Below, one piece after another: positions 43,912 to 53,199 of a stretch of DNA of 64,000 nt. Position 1 is the first letter of the stretch. Each line of letters starts with the position of its first letter. The notes below the pieces were generated by a model that saw nothing but the letters and a program-made list of their open reading frames with translations, made no database searches and was not told the DNA's origin. Origin of the DNA: CAUTYU01 sp963545205 (GTDB taxonomy: Bacteria; Desulfobacterota; Desulfovibrionia; Desulfovibrionales; Desulfomicrobiaceae). The stretch is taken from contig CAUUHW010000003.1 of the NCBI GenBank assembly GCA_963545205.1, positions 191,491 to 255,490 of the forward strand, given 5' to 3'. The position numbers were made by a program, and so were the translations under genes.

Positions 43912-44580
43912 TTGGCTATTGTTAATTTGCTTTCCTTGCGGGAGCAGGTGTATAACTATCTTCGGGATCAGATGCACAAGGGGCATATCATGCCTGATGT
44001 GATGTTGAATCTCAACGAGATCAGTAAAATACTTGGTGTCAGCAAGACTCCATTGCGTGATGCTCTTATTCGTCTGGAAGCGGAAGGTTTTGTCGCCATT
44101 TATCCGCGCAAGGGTGTAAGTGTGAATCAGCTCACCTTGCATGATATTCACGATATTTATCAAATCATCGGAGCCATTGAAGGCGAAGTGCTGCGAGAGA
44201 TTTTTGGGTCTATAAAAAAGAGGCATATAGACAAGCTCCGTAGCTTAAATGCGGAGATGCGAAATGTGTTGCATCGACAGAAGTATTATGAATATTACAC
44301 ATTAAACCTTGATTTTCACAATGTTTTTTTACAGCTCTCAAAAAATACATCTCTGGACAGAACATTAATGCCTCTTAAACAGCGTTTGTATGATTTTCAG
44401 TTCCGTCCCTATGTCCACGCCTGGGAAGACCGAAACTGCAAAGAGCATGACCAGATTATTGAATCCATTGAGCAGGGCAGACAGGAAGAGGCTATCCATC
44501 TGTTGCGAGATGTGCATTGGTCATATTCCGTGCAGGAAGAATTTATCCGTCAGTTTTATCAGGCTTCCGGTCCTGTCTGA
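43912..44580 (+). CDS. GntR-family transcriptional regulator with FCD domain
   Basis: 222 residues from TTG at 43912 with GGAGG upstream. N-terminal winged helix (LREQVYNYLRDQMHKGHIMP, LGVSKTPLRDALIRLEAEGF, IYPRKGVSVNQL) and an all-helical FCD ligand domain (AIEGEVLREIFGSI; DFHNVFLQLSKN; HDQIIESIEQGRQEEA with its metal-binding His). It probably represses an organic-acid pathway. Neighbours give no hint of the target. Confidence 0.9.
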   Translation: MAIVNLLSLREQVYNYLRDQMHKGHIMPDVMLNLNEISKILGVSKTPLRDALIRLEAEGFVAIYPRKGVSVNQLTLHDIHDIYQIIGAIEGEVLREIFGSIKKRHIDKLRSLNAEMRNVLHRQKYYEYYTLNLDFHNVFLQLSKNTSLDRTLMPLKQRLYDFQFRPYVHAWEDRNCKEHDQIIESIEQGRQEEAIHLLRDVHWSYSVQEEFIRQFYQASGPV

Positions 44581-44604
44581 TTTTTTGCTTTGGCCCGTCT
44601 GTTT

Positions 44605-45981
44605 TTATTCAGCTGTTTCTTTCAGCCATTTGCAGACCGGTTTTTCTATCAGTTCCTGTATTTCTTTCAGCCGTTGCGGTGAATCTGCTTCAAACCGCAT
44701 GACCAGCGAAGGCTGGGTGTTTGAGGCCCGCAGCAGCCCCCAGCCGTCTGCAAAGTTCAGGCGAATGCCGTCTGTTTGCTGAAGTACAGGTGGTTGGTAT
44801 CTGGCGCAAAAAGCATTTTTTGCCAGTTCCATTATTTTTTTTTCCTGACCGGACTTACAGTCTACACGTATTTCAGGCGTGCTGACTGTTGGTTGCCACG
44901 TATTCCAAAAAGAGCTTAATGGGCGGTTTGTTTCGGACAGAATTTGGCTCAGGCGCAAGGCTGCGTACAGGGCATCATCAAATCCATAGTAATTGTCCGC
45001 AAAAAAGATATGCCCGCTCATTTCTCCGGCGAGCAGGGCGTTTGTTTCCCGCATTCTGGCTTTTATCAGGGAATGTCCGGTCGCGGCCATGATTGGCTTT
45101 CCGCTGTGTTCGGCAATATCCTTATAAACAAGGTGCGAGCATTTTACTTCGCCAATAATTGTCGCGCCCGGGTGCTTGTCCAGCACCTGGCGGGCAAACA
45201 GGGCCAGCAACCGGTCGCTGTAGATGGTTTTTCCCTGTTCATCAACAATGCCAATGCGGTCTGCGTCTCCATCAAGACCAAGGCCAAAATCAGCTTTTTC
45301 GCGTGTAACTGCTACTTTCAGGTCTGTGATATTTTTTTCAATGGTCGGGTCAGGGTGGTGATGAGGAAAGTTCCCGTCCGGTTCACAGTACAGCTCCACA
45401 ACCTCTGCTCCGGCCTGACGCAGAAGTTCGGCACAGATTTTTCCGCCGCTGCCGTTTCCGCCGTCAACAACGATTTTGAGCGGGCGGGCAAGCTGTATTT
45501 GGTTTGTCAGTTCCTGCAGATAGCTGGGCACGATATTGAGAAAAGAAACAGTTCCTCTGCCCTGGGTGAAAAGACCTGAACACATTGTCGCGTACAGCCT
45601 CTGGATTTGGTCGGTGTGGATTGTTCCTTCTCCGCCCCAGATTTTAAGTCCGTTATATTGCGATGGATTATGGCTGGCCGTGATAATGACTCCTGCCTGG
45701 CAATTCAGGTGCTTGATGGCGTAGTAAAAAACCGGAGTTGGTACCATATCAAGAGCAACGATATTCATGCCGGTTGCCAGCAGGCCATTGATAAGGGCGG
45801 TTTGGTAGGCAGGAGAAGTTGTTCGGCAATCATGTCCGACAACCGCCTGCGGCCAGCCCTGTTTCTGGAACCAGGTACCGCAGGCCCGGCCGAATTGTTC
45901 AATCCATTCTTCATCAAAATCCTGGTCAACAATGCCCCGTATGTCGTAGGCGCGAAAAATTTCCTGTTGTATTGCTTTCAT
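44605..45981 (-). CDS. Phosphomannomutase / phosphoglucomutase (AlgC-type)
   Basis: 458 residues. EIFRAYDIRGIVDQDFDEEW starts the fold, phosphoserine loop is VIITASHNPSQYNGLKIWGG near residue 100, metal loop DFGLGLDGDADRIGIVDEQG near 240, sugar loop LLAGEMSGHIFFADNYYGFD near 320, phosphate loop LRASNTQPSLVMRFEA near 430. It interconverts mannose- or glucose-6-P and -1-P and would supply glucose-1-P for the UDP-glucose route. Confidence 0.92.
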   Translation of the reverse strand: MKAIQQEIFRAYDIRGIVDQDFDEEWIEQFGRACGTWFQKQGWPQAVVGHDCRTTSPAYQTALINGLLATGMNIVALDMVPTPVFYYAIKHLNCQAGVIITASHNPSQYNGLKIWGGEGTIHTDQIQRLYATMCSGLFTQGRGTVSFLNIVPSYLQELTNQIQLARPLKIVVDGGNGSGGKICAELLRQAGAEVVELYCEPDGNFPHHHPDPTIEKNITDLKVAVTREKADFGLGLDGDADRIGIVDEQGKTIYSDRLLALFARQVLDKHPGATIIGEVKCSHLVYKDIAEHSGKPIMAATGHSLIKARMRETNALLAGEMSGHIFFADNYYGFDDALYAALRLSQILSETNRPLSSFWNTWQPTVSTPEIRVDCKSGQEKKIMELAKNAFCARYQPPVLQQTDGIRLNFADGWGLLRASNTQPSLVMRFEADSPQRLKEIQELIEKPVCKWLKETAE

Positions 45982-46030
45982 TTTTTCCTTGTGGGGTAAC
46001 TGTCTTGTGTGAACGTGTTTTTGGGAGGTA

Positions 46031-47436
46031 TCAGGACGTTAGGTCAAAAAGAATGCCGCCGGCTCCGTCTGAAACGGGCTTGGGCGGTTTGGGATTATGA
46101 TAAAGCTGGCGCACGGTTTCGCCAAGTTTTGCCAGGTCTTTGCTTGTTTCTTCATTGACACTGAGTGCTCGTTCTATACCGGCTTGAATTTTTTGTTCTT
46201 TTTCTTCCTGTAATTCCAACTCAAAAAGATAATCCCGAATCAGCCCCTGCTGCATCATCTGGGCCTGGGCAATATTGTTGATTCGGTCTGATATGCCCCC
46301 CAGGGTGCGCCGATAGGTTTCCAATTCTGTTCTTCTGATGACTGCGCGCGGGTCATGTAAAATGACCTGAAAGCGTTCCGGCTTACCGCTTTTACTGTTT
46401 TTTCGGCCCCCGGCAGTCAACACCACATCAATGATTTTGTCTGATTGGGAGCCATCTGCATTGGCTCGTCTGTAATATTGCCTTTTTTTTTGATAATAGC
46501 AATGATTTCATCGAATTGTCCTTTTTTGAAAAAAAAGATGCCGGACATCACCATGAAAGGCTTATTCCCTGTTTTCAAATTCAAAGAGACGAATTGCTGC
46601 CTCGTTCATGTCAAGAAATCTGCCTTGAAGGGTGACAATGAAAATCGAGTTGGTTGAGCGTTCAAATATACGGTGGTAGCGTTTCTCACTTAATTGCAGG
46701 CGTTCATCTTTGAGTTTTCTTTTGTAGTATTGCATATGAAATGACACACAATATGAACTTCTCCAAGTCATTTTTCTTTATAAATAACCTCTCCATCATC
46801 ATGTATTCAGACAATATCTCTATTTGTATGCACGATCCTGTATTCAATACTGTAAAATTTATTGACGAGCAGGTTGGAATAAAATAGTTTTGCACTTTCC
46901 ATATATTCAGGGATAACAAGGTCAATAGGGTGAAAAAGATTATTCGTAAACTGGTCAAGAGGGATGTCATAAATACCTTCGCAACCGTTGGTTGCCGAAA
47001 GAATATGTTTATGGTCATCAATGAATGTAAAGATTACATCAGACATCGCGTTCAAAATACGAGGAAATTTTGTATAAGCCTTTTGCAGTGCAGTAATGTC
47101 AATCAGTGAGCACAAGTTTATTTTTTTGTTTTGAAAACAAAATCGTTTTGCCTGAAATTGCATGGATATTTCGTTTCCCGCATTGACTTCTATAGCACAT
47201 GTCATTGATGGATATTCAGTATTTGTTTGGTGTCCTGCAAAAATCATATGAAAATATTGAACAACCCGTTTTTTGTCTTTGGGGGCAACAAAATCAATGA
47301 ACGGGCGGTGAAGAAAGGCGGTTTGTTTCAACAGCGCTGAAAAGCTGGTATTGGCATAGACCAGAATACCATTGTCTATCAGGACAACAGGATGATTGAT
47401 AAAATCCAGCATGGCAAGTGCGTTGGTATCATCCAT
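46031..47436 (-). pseudogene. Degraded multi-PAS sensor gene
   Basis: On the minus strand a reading starting MDDTNALAMLDFINHPVVLI at 47436 gives two PAS domains, then an in-frame TGA at 46807-46809 where PAS proteins have Trp (RDIV*IHDDGEVIYKEK), another TGA at 46768-46770, a frameshift near 46725, a third PAS domain (RYHRIFERSTNSIFIV), a TAA at 46562-46564, and frameshifts near 46531 (A6) and 46485 (A9/T9). The last intact part is a helical domain (TLGGISDRINNIAQAQMMQQ) ending FDLTS. No kinase, GGDEF or methyl-accepting output is visible. The gene is dead by several independent lesions. Confidence 0.8.
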
Positions 47437-47577
47437 TCTTTTTCAGCGTATCTTATATCGTTGTGTATGGTTACAGGCTGGAGCTGCTTTATAGCTGCCG
47501 ATAATAAGGATAAAAGTTCTTTCTGGTAATATATTTCGCCAGGAGAAACTTTTGTTTGGGATAAAAAACAAAAAAGG

Positions 47578-47606
47578 TTGACGCTGAAAAAAACAGCCGC
47601 TATTAG
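47578..47606 (+). promoter_or_regulatory. Promoter for tRNA-Thr
   Basis: TTGACG (47578-47583) and TATTAG (47601-47606) with a 17-bp spacer, 12 bp before the mature tRNA 5' end. Confidence 0.6.
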
Positions 47607-47617
47607 ACCTTGTTTGT

Positions 47618-47693
47618 GCCACCGTAGCTCAGTTGGCAGAGCAGTTGATTCGTAATCATCAGGTCAGGAGTTCAACTCTCCTCGGTGGCTCCA
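47618..47693 (+). tRNA. tRNA-Thr (anticodon CGT)
   Basis: 76 nt with encoded CCA. Acceptor stem GCCACCG/CGGTGGC pairs fully; D-arm GCTC...GAGC; anticodon loop TTCGTAA gives CGT for ACG codons; T-arm AGGAG-TTCAACT-CTCCT. The anticodon stem GTTGA/TCATC has one T-T mismatch. A T-rich tract follows CCA. The 3' 22 nt overlap the end of the flavoprotein gene on the other strand. Confidence 0.95.
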
Positions 47694-48592
47694 TTTTTTT
47701 CGTTCTTTCTTTTTTTCACGTAAGAAATCGCTGAATGCGCGGCCATGGCTCCTTCACCAACTGCAACACTTATTTGCAGATAGCGGCCAACACAATCACC
47801 TGCTGCGAACAATCCGGGCAGGTTGGTTTTTTGTTCTTTGTCCGCAACTAAAAACGCGCCTTTTTGTTCAACGCCGAGCGTGTAAGCAAAATCTGTTGAA
47901 GAGGCTTCGCCAAGGGCGATGAACAGACCAAAGACATCTTCTTTGCTGCCGTCGTCATATTCAACAGTTTCCAAGCCGTTTTTCCCGTGTAGGCGCACAA
48001 TTTTTTTCTCGTTGACCGGAATATTGGCCTCTTTCAGACGGGCCATAAATTCATCGGTAATCGCAACCGGGTTTCGCTGCGTGCAGATGGAAACATGTGG
48101 TGTGTACTGGAGAAGTTCAAGAGCTTGGTTGGCCGCAAAAATAGCTTCACCCACAACAATGACCTTTTTGTTCCGGACAAAAAAACCATCACAGCTAACG
48201 CAATACGAAACTCCCAGCCCTTCGTACTGGTTCAGATTATCAATGCCCGGGCGTACCCGCGCAACGCCTGTGGCTAAAATCAGGGCCTTTGTTTCGTATT
48301 CGTTCGCATTGGTTTTGATATGGAACAGGCCGGCTTCGTTTTGATGAATCTGGAGGGCTTTTTCTTCAAAGATTTCCACTCCAAAACGCTTTGCCTGGGC
48401 TTTTCCTCTGTCCATTAACTCCTTGCCGGAGATGGTTTCGGCAAAACCAAAATAATTGTCTATGGCGTAATCCGCCGCTATCTTGGGACTGCCGCCAATA
48501 ACGCAGGTTGAAAGCCCTGCCCTGGCAGTATAGATGGCGGCAGAAAGTCCCGCTGGGCCCTGACCAACGATGAACACATCTGTTTGTTTCAT
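47672..48592 (-). CDS. Thioredoxin-reductase-like flavoprotein with degenerate NADPH site (possible ferredoxin-dependent type)
   Basis: 306 residues. FAD motif VFIVGQGPAGLSAAIYTARA, redox pair in SYCVSCDGFF near 140, and the C-terminal FAD motif FAAGDCVGRYLQ match TrxB. The middle domain lacks both NADPH signatures: GGGxSAxE is replaced by VVGEAIFAANQALEL, and HRRxxxR by CTQRNPVA. Ferredoxin-dependent flavin thioredoxin reductases (FFTR) of clostridia are known to lose these motifs, so a ferredoxin-fed role is a fair inference; a DFTR-like role is also possible. Start at 48592 has GGAG. The Lys/Asn-rich tail (VKKRKNEKNGATEES) is antisense to the tRNA's T tract and 3' end. Confidence 0.82.
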   Translation of the reverse strand: MKQTDVFIVGQGPAGLSAAIYTARAGLSTCVIGGSPKIAADYAIDNYFGFAETISGKELMDRGKAQAKRFGVEIFEEKALQIHQNEAGLFHIKTNANEYETKALILATGVARVRPGIDNLNQYEGLGVSYCVSCDGFFVRNKKVIVVGEAIFAANQALELLQYTPHVSICTQRNPVAITDEFMARLKEANIPVNEKKIVRLHGKNGLETVEYDDGSKEDVFGLFIALGEASSTDFAYTLGVEQKGAFLVADKEQKTNLPGLFAAGDCVGRYLQISVAVGEGAMAAHSAISYVKKRKNEKNGATEES

Positions 48593-48646
48593 TTTTCTCT
48601 CCTGATTGCGCTTTGTTGCGGGGATAGTCTTGCGCAAACCTGTTTT

Positions 48647-49330
48647 TTAGGCCGCAACCCTGTTTGCCAGAAAGATTTTTCTGGCCAGATAGATAAAAGG
48701 TGTATCCAGAAAAGCCACAACCAGCTTAATGATATAAGTCGAAATCAGAATGTTAAGCCAGATTGCCCATGGAAACACGCCAATAAAGGCGACCGAGCAG
48801 AATATCAAAGAATCAAGAAGCTGACTGATACCTGTGCTGAGGTTGTTTCGCAGCCAGAGCATCCGGCCTTGTGTTTTTTCCTTGAAAAAATGAAATGCCC
48901 AGACATCATGCCACTGTGAAACAGTATAGGCCAGCAGGCTTGCCGCTCCCACTCTGGGCATGAAGCTGAAAATGGCCTGCAGGTGCGGTTGGGCAAAGTC
49001 GTCTGTCGCCGGCACAAAAAGCAGGGCGATATTCATATACAGCGTGCTTAATATCAGGGCGAGAAAGCCGAGCTTAACGCCTTCCTGTGCTTTTTCCTTG
49101 CCGTAAAATTCACTGAGTATATCGGTTGCCAAAAAAACACCGGCGTATAGAATATTGCCCAGGGTTGTTGTCAGGCCAAAAAGTTCAACTGTTTTCAGGA
49201 CCTGAATATTACAGATAATAAGGTTGAAAACAATCATGGACAGCAACCCCGCCCGTCCAAAAAAACGAAAGACCGCGAGTGTGATAGCCAAGTCAATAAG
49301 AGCAAAGCCTAACCAGAGTATTTCATTCAT
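48647..49330 (-). CDS. yhhQ: Queuosine precursor transporter (YhhQ/VUT family)
   Basis: 227 residues with six to seven membrane helices. LFLATD-type core GVFLATDILSEFYGKEKAQE near 80, and the family's C-terminal YTVSQWHDVWAFHFFKEKTQ, LRNNLSTGISQLLDSLIFC segments. YhhQ imports queuine precursors (preQ0/preQ1). Start at 49330 (MNEILW) follows GGAAAACT. The 207 bp upstream (49331-49537) contain no riboswitch fold that I can recognise. Confidence 0.92.
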   Translation of the reverse strand: MNEILWLGFALIDLAITLAVFRFFGRAGLLSMIVFNLIICNIQVLKTVELFGLTTTLGNILYAGVFLATDILSEFYGKEKAQEGVKLGFLALILSTLYMNIALLFVPATDDFAQPHLQAIFSFMPRVGAASLLAYTVSQWHDVWAFHFFKEKTQGRMLWLRNNLSTGISQLLDSLIFCSVAFIGVFPWAIWLNILISTYIIKLVVAFLDTPFIYLARKIFLANRVAA

Positions 49331-49537
49331 AGTTTTCCATATAGTGTTAAGATTAAATCGGTTGGAAAAAAGAAGCTCGCACTGGAGCAGGAATGCCCAA
49401 GGCATAAAAAATACATTCTTTTCCTGAAACAGGTCTGAGGTCAAGTTTTATTTGGGACAGTGAAGTATAAAGTTCATGCAATACATTCTGACACGCCGTA
49501 ACAGCTTCTCAGCATGTTGGGATAAGAAGACACTTTT

Positions 49538-50917
49538 TCAGCTTTTTATCTTTCTTTGCGCGAACCTTGGCCAGTTGCCAAAGTGATAAAAATAGGTTGT
49601 CAGAGCGCATTGCGCGATTTGTGATACAAGCATGGAAATCCAGATACCAGTGGCAGAACCCAGCAGAACATGGCCCATCCACCAGGCCAGCGGCAGGCGA
49701 ATAAACCAGGCGCTGCAGCCGACAATGCCCATCTGGTAGAGGGTTGCTCCGGCTCCGGCAAAAGCCCCGCCAATGGTGATGGTTATTTGCATGAAAGGAA
49801 GCGCCAGCATATTATAGCGCAGGTAATCAGTGGCAATTACCTGTACTTCTGTTTGTGGACACAAAAAGGCGATAACCGGTTGCCTGTATATCCAAAGAAC
49901 GATGCCGATGAAACAGACCAGAACAACGCCAATGAATATAATCTGGTAGCCAATCGTTCTGGCTTCTTTCTCCTGTCCGGCTCCAAGGTAGTGTCCAACC
50001 AGAATGGAGCAGATAAGATTAAAGGCCGCTCCGGGCAAAAAGAGCATGGATTCGATACGCATACCCGCGCTCATACCCGCCAGAGCGTCTACGTTTCCCT
50101 GCGGTAGGGCAGCAACAATGGCCAACAGCACCATGTAGGACAGATTCCAGGCCAGCTGGAGCGAAGCCGAGGGCCAGGCAACCTTTACCAGATACGGCAG
50201 GGCCGCCTTGTTCCATCTTTGGCAGGCAAAGCTTTTTTTGTTGAGAATGCCACGTCTTGCGAGCATGACCAGACTTAAAAGAGCACCGCCGAGCAGGGAA
50301 AAAAATGTGCTCCAGGCCAGCCCGCTGTAACCCAGTTCTGGAAAACCAAACCAGCCAAGGCCCAGGCCAAGATCGCCAATGGCGTTGAGCACGCAAACCG
50401 TGATGGTCGCGTAAAGCGGAAAAAGCATTTGCTTATAGGCCCGAAAAAAGGCACTGCACAGGATAAGCAGATAATTGGCAGGCATGATATACAGATAAAT
50501 TTTAAGCAGGCAGTTTGTAATTGGCCGGATTTGTTTTGGAATATGAAGAAGGTCCAGCAGGATTTCCTTGGAAATTGTCCCTAACAGCAAGATACAGATG
50601 CCAAAGACCGCGCCGCATAAAAGTCCCAGACCGACATAGCGATGGGCGCGTAAATGGAGCCGGGCGCCCAGGGATTGGCTGATGGCGGCAACACTGCCAC
50701 TGGCCAGTGCGCTGGCGATAATAACAAAGAACATGAGCATCTGGGTCATAAGCCCCATACTGGCCTGTACTTCCTTGCCTATCTGACCGGCAACCCAGAC
50801 ATCTGTAAAGCCAATGAGAAAATTGGTGCCCATCATCAGGATAACGGGCCAGGAAAGGAAAAAAATTGTCCTGTACGGACGGGTGTGGAGATTTTGCTCA
50901 AAGCTGGTGCCGGTCAT
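49538..50917 (-). CDS. MATE family efflux transporter
   Basis: 459 residues with 12 predicted membrane helices in two halves. PVILMMGTNFLIGFTDVWVA, then GSVAAISQSLGARL, and the second half GAAFNLICSILVGHYLGAGQ. Na+- or H+-driven drug/metabolite export. It lies 9 bp after uppP on the same strand. Confidence 0.9.
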   Translation of the reverse strand: MTGTSFEQNLHTRPYRTIFFLSWPVILMMGTNFLIGFTDVWVAGQIGKEVQASMGLMTQMLMFFVIIASALASGSVAAISQSLGARLHLRAHRYVGLGLLCGAVFGICILLLGTISKEILLDLLHIPKQIRPITNCLLKIYLYIMPANYLLILCSAFFRAYKQMLFPLYATITVCVLNAIGDLGLGLGWFGFPELGYSGLAWSTFFSLLGGALLSLVMLARRGILNKKSFACQRWNKAALPYLVKVAWPSASLQLAWNLSYMVLLAIVAALPQGNVDALAGMSAGMRIESMLFLPGAAFNLICSILVGHYLGAGQEKEARTIGYQIIFIGVVLVCFIGIVLWIYRQPVIAFLCPQTEVQVIATDYLRYNMLALPFMQITITIGGAFAGAGATLYQMGIVGCSAWFIRLPLAWWMGHVLLGSATGIWISMLVSQIAQCALTTYFYHFGNWPRFAQRKIKS

Positions 50918-50926
50918 TTTTTTGTT

Positions 50927-51721
50927 TTATTGCCAGAAGTAAAAGATGAGTGGGACAAGAACCAAGCGGTACCAGGCAAAAGGAGCCAGGGTTGTTTTTT
51001 GCAGCAGGCGTACGAAAATTTTGACCGCAAAGAGCGCGGACAGAAAAGAAACAAGAAATCCGGTGGCAATGACAAGAATGTGCTGGGTACTCAACAGATG
51101 AAAGTTTTTGTAAATATCATAACCTGTCGCGGCAAACATGATGGGCACGGCGGCCAGAAAGGAATATTTTGCGGCCAGGTCACGGCTGGCTCCAAGCAGC
51201 ATCGCGCCCATAATTGTCGCGCCTGAGCGGGAAAATCCCGGCCACAGGGCCAGACACTGGAAACAGCCAATGCCGAAAGCCAGCATTGGACTCATCTCAT
51301 CAAGTGACATATATCTACGGGCGAGTGGCAGGCGTTCCACAAGTAAAATCGTTACCGCTCCAACAGCAAGGGCCCAGGCAACTGATGTTGGCGTAAACAG
51401 GTGGGCCTTTATATATGAATGGCAGGCAAGACCGAGGACAGAGGCCGGCAGGGAGGTCAAAAAAAGAAAAAGCAGCCCTCGTTTTCCGCCAAATTTTTTG
51501 GGCGGAGCAGGCCGGAGCAGGTCGAAAAAAGTCTGGCGATAGAGAAAGACAACCGCTAAAATGGCTCCGAGCTGAATGATAATATCAAAAGACTGAGCCA
51601 AGCTTCCTGAAAAATCAAGCAACTGGCCGCAAAGAATAAGGTGACCTGTTGATGAAACAGGTATAAATTCGGTCAGGCCCTCAACAAGGCCGAGTAATAC
51701 TGCGTTATGTATGTTGTTCAT
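50927..51721 (-). CDS. uppP: Undecaprenyl-diphosphatase (BacA type)
   Basis: 264 residues from ATG at 51721. AVLLGLVEGLTEFIPVSSTG with the catalytic Glu/PVSSxGH motif, MLAFGIGCFQCLALWPGFSR and SGATIMGAMLLGASRDLA with the second GxSRSGxT motif. Membrane enzyme recycling the undecaprenyl carrier and giving bacitracin resistance. Upstream ribosome site is weak; a longer N-terminus is possible but unlike the family. Confidence 0.94.
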   Translation of the reverse strand: MNNIHNAVLLGLVEGLTEFIPVSSTGHLILCGQLLDFSGSLAQSFDIIIQLGAILAVVFLYRQTFFDLLRPAPPKKFGGKRGLLFLFLTSLPASVLGLACHSYIKAHLFTPTSVAWALAVGAVTILLVERLPLARRYMSLDEMSPMLAFGIGCFQCLALWPGFSRSGATIMGAMLLGASRDLAAKYSFLAAVPIMFAATGYDIYKNFHLLSTQHILVIATGFLVSFLSALFAVKIFVRLLQKTTLAPFAWYRLVLVPLIFYFWQ

Positions 51722-51868
51722 TATAAAGAAAAAGGCTTGTATTCCGTCAGAGAACAGAGAAATTATTGCGTTTTTTGCTGATACGGGGAAAAATAGCACA
51801 AACACCAAAAAACAGAATTACTGGAAGCGCGAGCCGCTTGCAAGAATAAAAACAAACAGGTGGTGGAT

Positions 51869-52060
51869 ATGAACATACTGGTTCCCCCTGGACAGAAAGC
51901 CGCCAGCGCCCTTGAATGGGTCAGGCAGCATCTGGACAGTGGCAGGTCTTTGGCGGCATTGCTTGATGAAGCGGCCTTGCGTTTTGATCTTGATCCGAAG
52001 CAGGGCTTGTATCTGAATCAGGTTTTTTCCGGTTCAAAAGAGGGTGACAGCGCCAAATGA
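51869..52060 (+). CDS. Small protein upstream of lptF, unknown function
   Basis: 63 residues, MNILVPPGQKAASALEWVRQ then a helical LAALLDEAALRFDLDPKQGL. GGTGG lies just before the ATG at 51869. Its TGA overlaps the lptF ATG (ATGA at 52057-52060), so it is coupled to LPS export genes. No domain recognised. Confidence 0.65.
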   Translation: MNILVPPGQKAASALEWVRQHLDSGRSLAALLDEAALRFDLDPKQGLYLNQVFSGSKEGDSAK

Positions 52061-53199
52061 TTTTGCAGCGTGAAATCATAAAGGAGATTTTTTTCCTTTT
52101 TTGTATTTCCCTGACAGCACTTTTTTCCATGCTGCTCATTGGGCGTCTTTTCAAATTAAAAGACCTGCTTGTCGGGCAGCAGACCTCGCTTTTGGATATC
52201 GGGAAACTGCTTGTTTATCTTTCTCCTTTTTTGCTCAATCTGCTTTTGCCTGTTGTGTGTTTGCTCAGCGTTTTTCTTGTTTTTTTGCGTATGGGAGCGG
52301 ACAGGGAAATAACCGCTCTTGGCGCGAGCGGCATTTCGCCCCTTAGGCTTTTGTCCGCGCCATTTCTTTTTTGTCTGCTGGTGAGTATGCTGGCTTTTGG
52401 CAATTCCGTCTTTGGTATTTCATGGGGCATGGAAAATTTCCGGCAGACTGTTTTGGATATGGCCAGAAGCAAGGCCCGTGTCGCTTTGCAGCCGGGTGTT
52501 TTTAATCAGGATTTTCCTGATGTCACGCTTTTTGTCCACAGTGTTGACCCGCAGGAAGAAAAGGTTCGCAACCTTTTTATCAAAACAGAAAAAGACGGGC
52601 AGACATACATTATTGCTCCAACAGGGCAGATTCTTGCTGACCAGGATAAGGGGCAGGTCTTTTTTTTCGTTCAAAACGGGACCCTGTATCATCAGAAAGA
52701 CGACACATCTCTTGTTCTGGGCTTTGATGAGTACCGGCTCCGTCTTGACCTTTCCCGTTGGCTCAAACATATTGAACCGATGCAGGAAAAAGTAAAATTT
52801 ATGTCTTTTTTCCGTTTGCTCAGTATCTTGCGCGGGCAGGAAAAAAATCCGGCCAAAACTTCCTATCAGGTGCCGCTTGAAATTCATAAACGATTGGCGC
52901 AGCCGTTTTCCTGCCTGATTCTGGGCTGCTTTGCCCTGCCTCTGGCTCTGCTGTTTCAGGGATTGCGCCGCCAATATGGTATTGTGCTGACTTTTTGTCT
53001 TTTTCTTTTCTATTACGCACTGTCGTCCATTGGTGAAACACTGGGAAAAAACGGTTCAATAACACCCGCTCTGGCGATTTGGCAAGCCAACCTGTTTTTT
53101 AGCTTGCTGTTTGTCTTTTTTATGACCCTGGCCTCGCACGGGAACCGGCCGGGCAGAGCCGGGTTTTGGTCTGTTTTCAAAGGAAGAAAGTCAGCGTGA
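52057..53199 (+). CDS. lptF: LPS export permease LptF
   Basis: 380 residues of the YjgP/YjgQ family. REIIKEIFFLFCISLTALFS starts the first helix; LLLPVVCLLSVFLVFLRMGA and DREITALGASGISPLRLL form the coupling region; a beta-jellyroll periplasmic domain (about 130-250) and C-terminal helices ALPLALLFQGLRRQYG follow. With LptG and LptB it extracts LPS from the inner membrane. Overlaps lptG by 4 nt. Confidence 0.93.
   Translation: MILQREIIKEIFFLFCISLTALFSMLLIGRLFKLKDLLVGQQTSLLDIGKLLVYLSPFLLNLLLPVVCLLSVFLVFLRMGADREITALGASGISPLRLLSAPFLFCLLVSMLAFGNSVFGISWGMENFRQTVLDMARSKARVALQPGVFNQDFPDVTLFVHSVDPQEEKVRNLFIKTEKDGQTYIIAPTGQILADQDKGQVFFFVQNGTLYHQKDDTSLVLGFDEYRLRLDLSRWLKHIEPMQEKVKFMSFFRLLSILRGQEKNPAKTSYQVPLEIHKRLAQPFSCLILGCFALPLALLFQGLRRQYGIVLTFCLFLFYYALSSIGETLGKNGSITPALAIWQANLFFSLLFVFFMTLASHGNRPGRAGFWSVFKGRKSA

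Noticed and set aside
46768..46809. Two in-frame TGA codons in the PAS gene as possible selenocysteine or Trp recoding
   Set aside because: The same gene also has a TAA stop and three frameshifts, no SECIS-like hairpin was seen after the TGAs, and TGA is used as a normal stop in many neighbouring genes.
49331..49537. PreQ1 riboswitch upstream of yhhQ
   Set aside because: No compact hairpin with an A-rich tail overlapping a ribosome site could be found before the ATG.
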